From the NCBI GenBank assembly GCA_045598705.1, contig JAZLMM010000049.1, forward strand, positions 30,726 through 94,725: a stretch of 64,000 nt of DNA, read 5' to 3'. Of the stretch, positions 34,725 through 43,868 are shown piece by piece (the first letter of the stretch is position 1; the number at the start of each line of letters is the position of its first letter). Source of the DNA: Scatonaster sp045598705. GTDB taxonomy: Bacteria; Bacillota; Clostridia; Saccharofermentanales; Saccharofermentanaceae. Both the position numbers and the translations under genes were made by a program. The notes beneath the pieces were generated by a model, which saw nothing but the letters and a program-made list of their open reading frames with translations, was not told the origin of the DNA and made no database searches.

Positions 34725-36567
34725 AAACCTCTTCTACCTGAAACAATCGTGTGAAATCCACATTACGCAAAGTATCTCCATTTAACATACAGCGGTCAAA
34801 ATAGAGGTAATTATCTCCATAAGTATTGTACGCGCTCGGTCCCACACCGAAGAAAATTCGGAAGCCTTGTTCTTTCAGATATATACATCTAGAATCTGAA
34901 CCTTTTACGTAATCGCCATTAGGATAAACCAGCATACAGACCGGACCGGTCAACTTTCCAACCTGATTCAGCCATTTCTCCGTATCACTTCGAATGGTCT
35001 CCCACTCACAGTGATTGCAGTTAATGAAGCCATATGTCGAAGAGGCAAGAATCCACCCCGAGCTCTTCAGCTTATCAACAATCGCAATGACACTTTCACG
35101 ATTCTTCTCGATTTCCGCATCGGTCGGTGAAATCTCCGGAAGTCCCAAAGAAGTCAAGGCCGCATTACGGTCTTCTACTTGGTCACGATCAGTAATATAT
35201 CCGAACACAGACTGATAACCTGTCAGAGAAATGACACCTTTTACACCGTTATAAGAGAAATCCGGATGCGCTTCGATAAAAGCATCCAATATTCCGATAG
35301 CTTCACTATTTCGGCTCACAACGACCTGGCCGGAAGCACCGACATATTCGCCACAGACCTGCCCCATATCGTTCAATACAAGTCTCTGGCATACGCCAAT
35401 CTGACTTTCCGATGGTGTATAAGAATAATCTTCCAACACGATGACCAGCGGCTTCTTCCCCTCCGGAATCACGACATCACGGATATTGAGGAAATCTGGG
35501 TTCTCCATATCGACCATTGTGGCTGGATCAATCAAGCAATAATTCTTCGCATAGAGGCTTTCCAGAACGGCTCGGAACTCAGATGTGGTCAAATAGTAGG
35601 AATCTGTAGAGGCAACATAGTTGATCTCGAAGGCCACCTCTGTGTCTGCAATCAGTGGCTTCACACAGACAACTTCTACAACGCCCTGATAATCCACGAC
35701 CGGAGATGTATTTGACGTCGCAACGAAGAGATTGGACTGAATGATCTGATCATCTGGGAAAATTCGCGCCAGATCAGACAGCAGTTCTTCCGCCGAATAG
35801 TACTGAAAATTCGACAACATGTGATCGGCCTTCTCCATCATCGGTCGATACATCACAAGCTTACAGTTCTCCAAGCGTTCGCTAACAAAGTTATAGACGA
35901 AACCTGAAGAATTCTCCAGCACATACTCATAATAATCGACTGCCTCGATATACTCTTCATTCGCGAACAAATTCTCAGCGGTCTGTACATCACCACGTGA
36001 AAGCTCTATCTCGTCAATTTCTGTGCGAAGTGGATGTGTAGCAGCCTGTAAATTAGAAAGATTTTCCAGTTTCTCGAAAATAAAGACAAGCGTTGGTTTC
36101 TCGATCGTTCCAAGCAAGAATTCTTCACAAAGACCCGTAAGCCACACGGTCATACGTGCACCAGTCAATTCACTAAGACCTTCTAAGAAAGCAATATCAT
36201 CGATCGTAGGTTGGTATCGTTCATAGCGAATCTTATCTTCAATCGTGATGACACGTTCATTGACCACCGCTTCCATTTGGCTCAGGATCTCATATTCACC
36301 GGTCATATCACTGTCATCGCCCGGATCACGATTAATGATGATATCATTCATCTCTCGGTACATGGACAGCGCTTTGGCATAATCCTTCTCATTCAGTGCC
36401 TGCTCAAACTCAGGCATTACACCGGCAAGACGCTCATTATCGTTGCGCACATAAATCATGATGGACAGCATGACGACCAAACTGACGATAGACAGAACAA
36501 TCAGGGCCCACATTCCTATGGAACGGGGGCGATCCATCGAAACCCGATTTCCGCCAAACTCCATCAT
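34696..36567 (-). CDS. Membrane-anchored polysaccharide-deacetylase-like protein
   Basis: 623 residues. Membrane segment at about 19-41 with an extracellular remainder. A helical, TPR-like middle is followed by a C-terminal NodB-like domain from about residue 370: PLVIVLEDYSY in place of the usual catalytic DD motif, and SSTYGFINCNH where HxxxH metal ligands are expected. The metal triad thus looks incomplete, so it may bind rather than deacetylate glycans. It follows the ParC-like gene by 4 bp and overlaps the transglutaminase-like gene. Confidence 0.8.
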   Translation of the reverse strand: MMEFGGNRVSMDRPRSIGMWALIVLSIVSLVVMLSIMIYVRNDNERLAGVMPEFEQALNEKDYAKALSMYREMNDIIINRDPGDDSDMTGEYEILSQMEAVVNERVITIEDKIRYERYQPTIDDIAFLEGLSELTGARMTVWLTGLCEEFLLGTIEKPTLVFIFEKLENLSNLQAATHPLRTEIDEIELSRGDVQTAENLFANEEYIEAVDYYEYVLENSSGFVYNFVSERLENCKLVMYRPMMEKADHMLSNFQYYSAEELLSDLARIFPDDQIIQSNLFVATSNTSPVVDYQGVVEVVCVKPLIADTEVAFEINYVASTDSYYLTTSEFRAVLESLYAKNYCLIDPATMVDMENPDFLNIRDVVIPEGKKPLVIVLEDYSYTPSESQIGVCQRLVLNDMGQVCGEYVGASGQVVVSRNSEAIGILDAFIEAHPDFSYNGVKGVISLTGYQSVFGYITDRDQVEDRNAALTSLGLPEISPTDAEIEKNRESVIAIVDKLKSSGWILASSTYGFINCNHCEWETIRSDTEKWLNQVGKLTGPVCMLVYPNGDYVKGSDSRCIYLKEQGFRIFFGVGPSAYNTYGDNYLYFDRCMLNGDTLRNVDFTRLFQVEEVYDGHRKKGL

Positions 36568-36571
36568 CTTC

Positions 36572-38833
36572 TTATAGATCTCCTAACGTCAGTTGCCTGC
36601 TTTCGATGGTCTCTTCTTTCAGATAATATCCGATGGCAGGTAATCTTCTGACACGATAATACTCAGGATCTGTAAAGCCCGTCTCCTCCAGTCGCTTGAC
36701 TTCAGTCATGAGACTTCCTCGTTTAGCCGTCAGGACCTGCACACCCTGTGTCGAACGTGTTGTCTTTAACGGAATCAACGAAGTATCGAATACGATCGCC
36801 TTACGCAGATTCGAATATGCTGCCATTGTAACATCTTCTGTCAAATAGTGAATCGATACGATTGGTGAAAGATCACTATAGGCCTTGATCAGCTTCTTAC
36901 GATTCTGCTTCGTCTCATAGGAGACCATCGGAATCTTCGCAATCTTACCATTAGCGAAGGAGAACAGTGCATTTCCCGAATAATCGCCGGCCACATGCAT
37001 GAAGATGATTCGCTCACCCTCTTCCATGGAAAGCAGATTCGGCAAGTATCCACCGTATTCAGACGGCTTGGTATCCGGCAACTCGTGCGCACGCATCTTG
37101 TAGCAGTTGCACTTATCGGAGAAGAACAGCACCTCGGACTTATTGGTTGCCTCCAGTTCCATCACGATTGCATCATCTTCTTTGATCTTCAGATCACCAG
37201 CACTGCGAAGACTCGTCAAAGCGATCTTCTTGATATATCCGTGATCAGACAGGAAGAGTTTCAGATTATAATCCTCGATCATGTTCGAATCATTGAATGT
37301 CACTGCCTCTTCTGCCTGTAGCAATTCAGTACGACGTGGCTGTCCATACTTCTTCGCCACGTTCTCCAATGCCTTCACAATCAACGCATCTAAGCGTTCC
37401 GGCTTCTTCAGGATATCTTCCAGATCTTTGATCTCCTTCTCCAGATTCTCACGATCTGCCGTGCGATTCAGGATGTACTGACGGTTGATATTACGAAGTT
37501 TAATCTCCGCGACATACTCGGCCTGCAGACTGTCGATATCGAATCCCTTCATGAGGTTCGGTACAACATCTGACTCCAATTCCGTATTACGAATAATGGC
37601 GATGGCCTTATCAATATCCAGAAGAATCCTAGCAAGACCATTGAGAAGATGGAGCTTATCCTTCTTCTTATCCATCTCATAGACCACTTCTCGTTTCTGA
37701 CAGGATCTTCTCCAGACGATCCACTCGGCAATCAGTGAAGAGACACCTAGGACTCTCGGTGTACCATTGATCAGCACATTGAAGTTACAAGAGAATACAT
37801 CTTCCAGTTTCGTGAAGCGGAATAGCTTCGTCATCAGTGCATCCAGATCCGTACCACGCTTACACTCGATACAGATCTTCAGACCATCGAGGTCCGTCTC
37901 ATCACGCACGTCGTTGATCTCTTTCACCTTACCGGACTTAACAAGTTCAGTAATCTCATCGATGACCGCTTCTGCCGTCGTCGTATAAGGGATCTCCGTA
38001 ATTTCAATCAGGTTGTGAGCCTTATCCGCCAAGTACTTCGAACGAATACGGATTGGACCACGTCCAGTCTCATAGATACTTCGCATCGCGTTCTCATCGT
38101 AGAGAATCAGGCCTCCGCCTGGGAAATCAGGTGCCGGCATGATCGTAAGCAGATCCGTAGACGGATCCTTCATATAAGCGATCGTTGCCTCACAGACTTC
38201 TCGGATGTTGAATGAACAGATATTGGAAGCCATGCCGGCCGCAATACCTTGGTTGCTGTTTACAAGAATAGACGGATAGGTCGCAGGAAGCAGCACCGGT
38301 TCTTTCATGGTACCGTCGTAGTTATCGGTAAAATCAACCGCATTCTTATCCAGTCCGCGGAAGAGCTCTTCACAGAGTTTCTCGAGACGTACCTCGGTAT
38401 ATCTTGGCGCCGCACACTGCATATCACGTGAATACTGTTTACCGAAGTTACCCTTCGAATCCACGTAAGGATGGAGTAAAGAGCCGTTACCACGAGCCAA
38501 TCTTACCATCGTCTCGTAGATAGCCATATCACCATGAGGGTTAAGCTTCATCGTCTGTCCAACGACATTGGAAGACTTCGTACGGTTACCGGTCAGAAGA
38601 CCCATCTTATACATCGTATAGAGCAATTTACGGTGAGACGGTTTGAATCCGTCGATCTCCGGAATTGCACGGGATACGATGATACTCATCGCATAAGGCA
38701 TGAAATTCGTCTCTAAGGTATCGTTAATATCCTGCAGAACCGGATCCGCCGGTGGAAGACCCTGAGACTGTGTCTTGAGGGAATTCTTCTCCATCGAATC
38801 AGAATCAATATTATTCGAACTCTTCTTGGCCAT
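36572..38833 (-). CDS. Type IIA topoisomerase A subunit (ParC/GyrA-like, divergent)
   Basis: 753 residues. Visible: the winged-helix region PEIDGFKPSHRKLLYTM, the active-site Tyr145 in AAPRYTEVR, GNFGKQYSRD, and the C-terminal part without a clear GyrA box. The partner B subunit is just upstream. The length and sequence differ from standard GyrA or ParC, so it looks like the extra topoisomerase of some Clostridia rather than the housekeeping gyrase. SD AGGAT is present. Confidence 0.88.
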   Translation of the reverse strand: MAKKSSNNIDSDSMEKNSLKTQSQGLPPADPVLQDINDTLETNFMPYAMSIIVSRAIPEIDGFKPSHRKLLYTMYKMGLLTGNRTKSSNVVGQTMKLNPHGDMAIYETMVRLARGNGSLLHPYVDSKGNFGKQYSRDMQCAAPRYTEVRLEKLCEELFRGLDKNAVDFTDNYDGTMKEPVLLPATYPSILVNSNQGIAAGMASNICSFNIREVCEATIAYMKDPSTDLLTIMPAPDFPGGGLILYDENAMRSIYETGRGPIRIRSKYLADKAHNLIEITEIPYTTTAEAVIDEITELVKSGKVKEINDVRDETDLDGLKICIECKRGTDLDALMTKLFRFTKLEDVFSCNFNVLINGTPRVLGVSSLIAEWIVWRRSCQKREVVYEMDKKKDKLHLLNGLARILLDIDKAIAIIRNTELESDVVPNLMKGFDIDSLQAEYVAEIKLRNINRQYILNRTADRENLEKEIKDLEDILKKPERLDALIVKALENVAKKYGQPRRTELLQAEEAVTFNDSNMIEDYNLKLFLSDHGYIKKIALTSLRSAGDLKIKEDDAIVMELEATNKSEVLFFSDKCNCYKMRAHELPDTKPSEYGGYLPNLLSMEEGERIIFMHVAGDYSGNALFSFANGKIAKIPMVSYETKQNRKKLIKAYSDLSPIVSIHYLTEDVTMAAYSNLRKAIVFDTSLIPLKTTRSTQGVQVLTAKRGSLMTEVKRLEETGFTDPEYYRVRRLPAIGYYLKEETIESRQLTLGDL

Positions 38834-38889
38834 GTTATCTATCCTTCACAATACTTTCGTTCTAACAAATTCTTCTACTTAAGACGGCA

Positions 38890-40875
38890 TCAATCTACAT
38901 CGAGCATCTCAAGATAGAGATGTCCGTCACGCTCGATATGCTCCTTACGTCCGGCAAGATTATCACCCAGAAGGAGTTCGAATGTCTCCATCGTGGCCTG
39001 CTCATCACCCGGAACGACCTTGATGAGACGTCTGGTCACCGGATTCATAGTGGTCTCCCACATCATCTCCGGCTCATTCTCACCAAGACCTTTGGAACGT
39101 TGAATGGAGCATTTCTCAGCCGGATACTTCTGAAGGATATCGGCTTTCTCTTTCTCGTTATAAGCGAACAAAGTCTTCTCTTCGCCCTTGTTGCGATATG
39201 TGATCTCGAACAATGGTGATTCAGCAATATAGACCTTACCTTCGCGGATCAAAGACGGCATCAGGCGGAAGATCATGGCTAGAATCAGTGTTCGGATATG
39301 GAATCCGTCGACATCGGCATCGGTACAGATGATGATCTTGTTCCAACGAAGGAGCGACAGATCGAAAGAAGAAAGATCCTTGTTATGCTTCGTCTGGATC
39401 TCTACGCCACAGCCCAACACCTTAATCAGGTCGGTGATAATCTCACTTTTGAAGATGACACCGTAGTCGGCTTTGAGGCAATTAAGAATCTTACCACGTA
39501 CCGGCATGATCGCCTGGAACTCCGCATCGCGCCCCATCTTACAGGAACCCAAAGCGGAATCACCCTCTACGATATAGAGTTCACGCTGATTCACATCTCT
39601 TGTACGACAATCGACAAACTTCTTGATACGATTGTTGATATCGATGCTGCCCATGAGCTTCTTCTTCACATTGAGACGCGTTTTCTCCGCATTCTCACGG
39701 CTACGCTTGTTAATCAGAATCTGCTCCACGACACGGTCGCCTTCCGGCTTGTTCTCGATGAACCAGATCTCCAATTTCTGGCGGATCAGATCTGCCATGA
39801 AGTCCTGGATGAACTTATTGGTAATGGCCTTCTTCGTCTGGTTCTCATAACTGGTCTGTGTGGAGAAAGAACTGGTGACTAAGATCAAGCTGTCTGCAAT
39901 ATCCTGGAAGACGATCTTGCTCTCGTTCGCCTTATACTTGTCTCGTGCACGGATTTGCTTATCGATTTCTGCGGTAAAAGCACTTCTCACCGCCTTATCC
40001 GGTGCACCGCCATGTTCAAGGAAACTACTGTTGTGATAGTACTCCAATACATTCACTTCGTTATTGAAGCAGAAAGAGACTTGGCATTTCACCTTATATT
40101 CCGGCTTATCCGGACGATCCTTACCACGCCCCATACCATCGAAGGAGGACGGAGCAGAAAGACCCTTCTCTCCACTGAATTCAGCAACGTATCCTTCAAT
40201 ACCGGAAGGATAACAGAAGGTAAACTCTTCACCGCTCTCTTCGTCTTTCAGAATGAAGGTCACACCGCTATTGACGACAGCTTGGCGCTTCATGATTTCC
40301 TGGAAAGATGTAAGTGGAATATTAATATCGGTGAATACTTCGCGGTCTGGTTTCCATCTCTGGATCGTACCCGTCCGCTTGAAACGAGTCGCTTCTTTGA
40401 AGAGACCGCCAATATTCTCGCCCTTCTCGAAATGCAGATTATACTTGAAGCCGTCACGGAATACCGTTACATCGAAGAATTCAGAGGAATACTGCGTCGC
40501 GCAGGCACCAAGACCATTGAGACCTAAGCTGAATTCGTAGTTCTCACCGGTATCGTTGTTATATTTACCACCAGCGTACAATTCGCAATAGACGAGTTCC
40601 CAGTTGAAGCGCTGTTCCTTCGTATTATAGTCAAGTGGGATGCCACGGCCGAAATCTTCAACAGAGATGGAGCCGTCCTTATAACGCACGACCTCAATCC
40701 TGTCTCCATAACCTTCACGGGCTTCATCGATAGAGTTACTCAGGATCTCGAAGAAAGAATGCTCGCATCCTTCCAGTCCATCCGAACCAAAAATAACTCC
40801 AGGACGTTTTCTTACACGATCCGCACCTTTAAGGGAAGTAATGGTATCGTTACCATAATTCGACTTACTTGGCAT
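38890..40875 (-). CDS. Type IIA topoisomerase B subunit (ParE/GyrB-like, divergent)
   Basis: 661 residues. GHKL ATPase part: RKRPGVIFGSDG, EILSNSIDEA (Glu43, Asn47), VEDFGRGIPLD, GLNGLGACAT. The TOPRIM part has VEGDSALGS and TDADVDGFHI, and IQRSKGLGENEP lies near the end. It forms the heterotetramer with the A subunit encoded 56 bp downstream. A TATAAT on the minus strand at 40913-40908 is preceded by the inverted repeat CCACA...TGTGG (40914-40929), a possible operator. Confidence 0.9.
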   Translation of the reverse strand: MPSKSNYGNDTITSLKGADRVRKRPGVIFGSDGLEGCEHSFFEILSNSIDEAREGYGDRIEVVRYKDGSISVEDFGRGIPLDYNTKEQRFNWELVYCELYAGGKYNNDTGENYEFSLGLNGLGACATQYSSEFFDVTVFRDGFKYNLHFEKGENIGGLFKEATRFKRTGTIQRWKPDREVFTDINIPLTSFQEIMKRQAVVNSGVTFILKDEESGEEFTFCYPSGIEGYVAEFSGEKGLSAPSSFDGMGRGKDRPDKPEYKVKCQVSFCFNNEVNVLEYYHNSSFLEHGGAPDKAVRSAFTAEIDKQIRARDKYKANESKIVFQDIADSLILVTSSFSTQTSYENQTKKAITNKFIQDFMADLIRQKLEIWFIENKPEGDRVVEQILINKRSRENAEKTRLNVKKKLMGSIDINNRIKKFVDCRTRDVNQRELYIVEGDSALGSCKMGRDAEFQAIMPVRGKILNCLKADYGVIFKSEIITDLIKVLGCGVEIQTKHNKDLSSFDLSLLRWNKIIICTDADVDGFHIRTLILAMIFRLMPSLIREGKVYIAESPLFEITYRNKGEEKTLFAYNEKEKADILQKYPAEKCSIQRSKGLGENEPEMMWETTMNPVTRRLIKVVPGDEQATMETFELLLGDNLAGRKEHIERDGHLYLEMLDVD

Positions 40876-40979
40876 ATCCTCAACCTCTCAAATGTATAAT
40901 CCATGCAATTATACCACAACATAATGTGGTGCTACGACTATTTTTATACAAAGTTTAGCGTGAGTGAAGAGAATCATAG

Positions 40980-41016
40980 TAAAAAACCATCTTCCCGTTT
41001 ACTTCGGAAAGATGGT
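40980..41016 (-). terminator. Terminator of the Gly-Arg tRNA transcript
   Basis: ACCATCTTTCCG (41016-41005) pairs with CGGGAAGATGGT (40997-40986) on the minus strand, followed by TTTTTT. Confidence 0.88.
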
Positions 41017-41026
41017 CGCATCATCG

Positions 41027-41103
41027 TGGTGAGCCTAGGGGGACTCGAACCTCCGGCCCACAGCTTAGAAGGCTGTTGCTCTATCCAACTGAGCTATAGA
41101 CCC
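41027..41103 (-). tRNA. tRNA-Arg (UCU)
   Basis: Cloverleaf of 77 nt. Acceptor GGGTCTA/TAGGCTC, anticodon loop CTTCTAA with TCT, T-loop GGTTCGAGTCC, encoded CCA. Confidence 0.95.
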
Positions 41104-41113
41104 ACGTTGTAAG

Positions 41114-41137
41114 AATGACGACCAATTGGTCGTCATT
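41114..41137. repeat. 24-bp perfect palindrome between two tRNA genes
   Basis: AATGACGACCAA followed by its exact reverse complement. It lies in the 36-bp spacer between tRNA-Gly and tRNA-Arg and would form a stem in the precursor RNA, probably relevant to processing. Confidence 0.85.
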
Positions 41138-41139
41138 CA

Positions 41140-41213
41140 TGGAGCGGGTGATGGGAATCGAACCCACGTGGTCAGCTTGGAAGGCTGAAGTTCTACCATT
41201 GAACTACACCCGC
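41140..41213 (-). tRNA. tRNA-Gly (UCC)
   Basis: 74 nt. Acceptor GCGGGTG/CACCCGC, anticodon loop CTTCCAA with TCC, encoded CCA. Confidence 0.95.
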
Positions 41214-41252
41214 ATATCACTTTCGTGCATGCCTTGGAAAACTTGCTTAGAT

Positions 41253-41281
41253 ATAATACTACACCATTTCATGAATGTCTA
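41253..41281 (-). promoter_or_regulatory. Promoter of the Gly-Arg tRNA unit
   Basis: TAGACA (41281-41276), a 17-nt spacer and TATTAT (41258-41253) on the minus strand, about 40 bp before tRNA-Gly. Confidence 0.75.
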
Positions 41282-41303
41282 GTATTAAATTTCAAACAAG
41301 AAA

Positions 41304-41337
41304 GACTTTCTCCAACCGTTTGAAATTGGAGAAAGTC
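41304..41337 (-). terminator. Terminator after DUF4428-like gene
   Basis: GACTTTCTCCAA (41304-41315) pairs with TTGGAGAAAGTC (41326-41337), followed on the minus strand by TTTCTTGTTT. Confidence 0.85.
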
Positions 41338-41364
41338 CTTCGTGAGTTCTGTCAATGAATAAGA

Positions 41365-42588
41365 TTACTGAGGTTTTCTCGTACCACATGTAGAACAGAA
41401 ATTGCCAACGATTCCAGCTTGACCGCAGGTCGGGCAATTCCACGCAGCGTTCGTCGCAGAAGCCATCATCATCACAGGTGCAGATGCTGTACCCGCTTGG
41501 GTTCGATAAAGATTTCGCACTTCCGGACGCTGTAGTACGATGTGAACAAACGGATTTATATGAGCCGGCTTCAACTGTGGTTCAAGAAAATCGGCTTCCT
41601 GAACAATTGATCTCATCGCGTCCCGATTGACTCCCAGAGCTCTTGCTTGATGGTAACAATCAGCGAATTCAACAATCATCGGATCATTGCTAGGTGCTTG
41701 TTCCGTATCAATCACTTGTAACATGGCCGGCAAAGGAATCCCTGCGTCATATAATTTAGCCGACACGCTAATAAAATCTTTTCCTGGTTGCACGGAAGGA
41801 TGATTCACGGAAAATCCTATCTTCATCAATCCCTCGACTGGATTGTTGCTATTTGCAGCAGCTTTAAGCGCTTCATTTTGAGCTCTCATCATTTCCTGTG
41901 CGGCATATTTCGGATCCGTAAAGCGCTGAGCTCTCTCTATATTCTCTCTGAGTACTCGTTCAGCTTCCGTCTCGCCAGGATATGCACCTGCCGACGCAGA
42001 AAGCGCCGCCTTCACCTCCGCCGACATCGTGTTGTACTTCATATTGACAGCAAGATTCGTACTCTCCACGCGGTTCTGGTTCAACTTGAAGCTCATCTCG
42101 TCGAACCACTTGTTTCGTACATGGATGGTTACGATATAGTCATAACTGATCTTATATCTGCGAGGATTGAAGCTCTTACGATTGCCTTGGCTATCCCGAT
42201 AGAATTCTTCGTTCTTGTACTCCTTCATATCAACATTTACATTCTGCACATCAGGAATATTGATCACATCAGGATTGTAAGTGCCAAGATTTCCGACATC
42301 TGCCTTCGTTACCGCGAAAACATGATTACTTCTACTAACCAGAAGTTTGACCGAATCCTGACCGAACACCTGGGCATCTTGAAGACGTCCTAAGTGATTC
42401 CGATTGTTCTCTCTATACTGGAGATGTTCTTTCATCTCCGCTACCGATGTCTGGCGGCGATCCGTCATAAAAGGCGAGATCTTCTTCGCACAATCGGTAC
42501 ACATATTACCGTCCTCTACTTTACGATTTCCGAGGAAACCAATTTTGCCACCGCAAAAATCACAGAACTTCTTATCAAACAGGCCCAT
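41365..42588 (-). CDS. DUF4428-type protein with zinc ribbons at both ends
   Basis: 407 residues. The N-terminal zinc ribbon (FCDFCGGKIG with MCTDCAKK) is typical of DUF4428. The middle contains an alpha/beta region (YDYIVTIHVRNKWFDEM) and a helical part, and the C-terminus has a second zinc ribbon (WNCPTCGQAG, FCSTCGTRKP). No membrane segment. The function is unknown; members may sense or bind other proteins through the ribbons. SD GAGGTAG precedes the ATG. It is monocistronic with a downstream terminator. Confidence 0.85.
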   Translation of the reverse strand: MGLFDKKFCDFCGGKIGFLGNRKVEDGNMCTDCAKKISPFMTDRRQTSVAEMKEHLQYRENNRNHLGRLQDAQVFGQDSVKLLVSRSNHVFAVTKADVGNLGTYNPDVINIPDVQNVNVDMKEYKNEEFYRDSQGNRKSFNPRRYKISYDYIVTIHVRNKWFDEMSFKLNQNRVESTNLAVNMKYNTMSAEVKAALSASAGAYPGETEAERVLRENIERAQRFTDPKYAAQEMMRAQNEALKAAANSNNPVEGLMKIGFSVNHPSVQPGKDFISVSAKLYDAGIPLPAMLQVIDTEQAPSNDPMIVEFADCYHQARALGVNRDAMRSIVQEADFLEPQLKPAHINPFVHIVLQRPEVRNLYRTQAGTASAPVMMMASATNAAWNCPTCGQAGIVGNFCSTCGTRKPQ

Positions 42589-42652
42589 GTCTCTACCTCA
42601 CACAATTAAATTTGAGATAATTATAGCAAAATCGATAGAAATATAATAGAAA

Positions 42653-42690
42653 AACTGTCTCAAAATAGATTGCTCTATTTCGAGACAGTT
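42653..42690 (-). terminator. Terminator of the envelope operon
   Basis: A 16-bp stem (42653-42668 with 42675-42690; one G-U on the minus strand) is followed by TTTTT. The core ACTGTCTC/GAGACAGT is shared with other terminators here. Confidence 0.9.
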
Positions 42691-42721
42691 CTTATAAATT
42701 CATCTAAATATCGAATTAGAA

Positions 42722-43159
42722 TCAGACAGGCGTTGCAGAGAGATAATCTCCAGACACATAGAAACCGTCTTCCAGCTTATACCAATTGTTATCCGTCTTC
42801 GCGACAACAACTACCTGCATATTACGGGTAAGCGTACCTACCTGATCATAATCCGTGCCCGGACCCTTACGAATCTTCAGGTACTTCTCTGCAATATTGA
42901 CATACATGACCTTCGCCTCCATCGGTTCCTCGGTCCATGTAACGGATACATCGTTCGGTGCAATAGACATGCCATACTCTTGTAGCGTTGTCTCAGCAGT
43001 TGTCGTCACAGTCGTAATGATCGGTGTCGTCTCGGTAGAAGATTCAACCGTTGTGGTGGTCTCTGCCTCTTTCTTGCCACCGCAAGCTGAGAATGAACAC
43101 ATCACGCCGCACAGCACTGCCACGGATAAAGTCTTTATCGTTAAGGAAGATCGTCTCAT
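42722..43159 (-). CDS. SH3b-domain lipoprotein
   Basis: 145 residues. Signal peptide with lipobox FSAC followed by GGKK, a Thr-rich linker, and a bacterial SH3 domain (MYVNIAEKYLKIRKGPGTDYDQVG, NNWYKLEDGFYVSGDYL). Such domains bind peptidoglycan. SD AGGAG is present. It lies after the GNAT gene and before the operon terminator. A possible own promoter (TTGCAA with a TACTAT-like box) lies in the 95-bp gap, so its operon membership is not certain. Confidence 0.9.
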   Translation of the reverse strand: MRRSSLTIKTLSVAVLCGVMCSFSACGGKKEAETTTTVESSTETTPIITTVTTTAETTLQEYGMSIAPNDVSVTWTEEPMEAKVMYVNIAEKYLKIRKGPGTDYDQVGTLTRNMQVVVVAKTDNNWYKLEDGFYVSGDYLSATPV

Positions 43160-43254
43160 ATCTTACGCTCCTTCTCACAAATCTCAAATTACTTCAATTA
43201 CCTAATTTAATAGTACACCATTCTTTACGAAATATTGCAAATGGTATTTTGCAT

Positions 43255-43854
43255 TCATATTACTTTTTCTGGATACGAAGACAGCAGTGCGAACATGATG
43301 TGGTCTTTGTAGCTTCCATCAATTGCCATATATTTCTCGTTATATCCCATCTCTTTGAAGCCACAAGACTTCACACAAGCAATCGAGCGTTCATTCGTAG
43401 GCATCACATCCGCCTGGATTCGATGAAGATGGAAGAACTTAAACATGCAGTCCGATCCTGCAGATAGGGCCTCAGACATGTAGCCCTTGCCCACCAAGTC
43501 TTCATCCAAGTGATATCCGACGAAGCAACTATTCATACAACCACGCATGATGCTATAGAAGGAAATACGGCCAATCACGCGATATGGATCATCTTGTTTG
43601 GTGATCCAGAAGGCAACCTGCGCATTATGCTCATAATCCTTCAAATCAGATCGCAGATATTCTTTCTGTTCGCCTACCGTATAGTATTGATCGCTATGCG
43701 TCTGTTGATAAGGCTTATGATACGCTCGATTCTTCTGAAGATACGCCGTCACCGCTTTCGCCCAAGAAGGCTTACAGACGGAAAGGTATAACCGTTCCGT
43801 CTGTATTGTTAGTACACTCCCCTTTAATGGGGGAACAATTGCATACTTTGCCAT
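43255..43854 (-). CDS. GNAT-family N-acetyltransferase (RimJ-like)
   Basis: 199 residues. The RimJ/RimL-type GNAT layout: TERLYLSVCKP at the start, VGYHLDEDLVGKGYMSEAL for the acetyl-CoA loop, HRIQADVMPTNERSIACVKSCGF, typical of this branch. Substrate unknown (protein N-terminus, Ser, or small molecule). SD GGAAGAG. It sits between the cohesin-like gene (14 bp gap) and the SH3 lipoprotein gene. Confidence 0.92.
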   Translation of the reverse strand: MAKYAIVPPLKGSVLTIQTERLYLSVCKPSWAKAVTAYLQKNRAYHKPYQQTHSDQYYTVGEQKEYLRSDLKDYEHNAQVAFWITKQDDPYRVIGRISFYSIMRGCMNSCFVGYHLDEDLVGKGYMSEALSAGSDCMFKFFHLHRIQADVMPTNERSIACVKSCGFKEMGYNEKYMAIDGSYKDHIMFALLSSYPEKVI

Positions 43855-43868
43855 AGATCATCTCTTCC

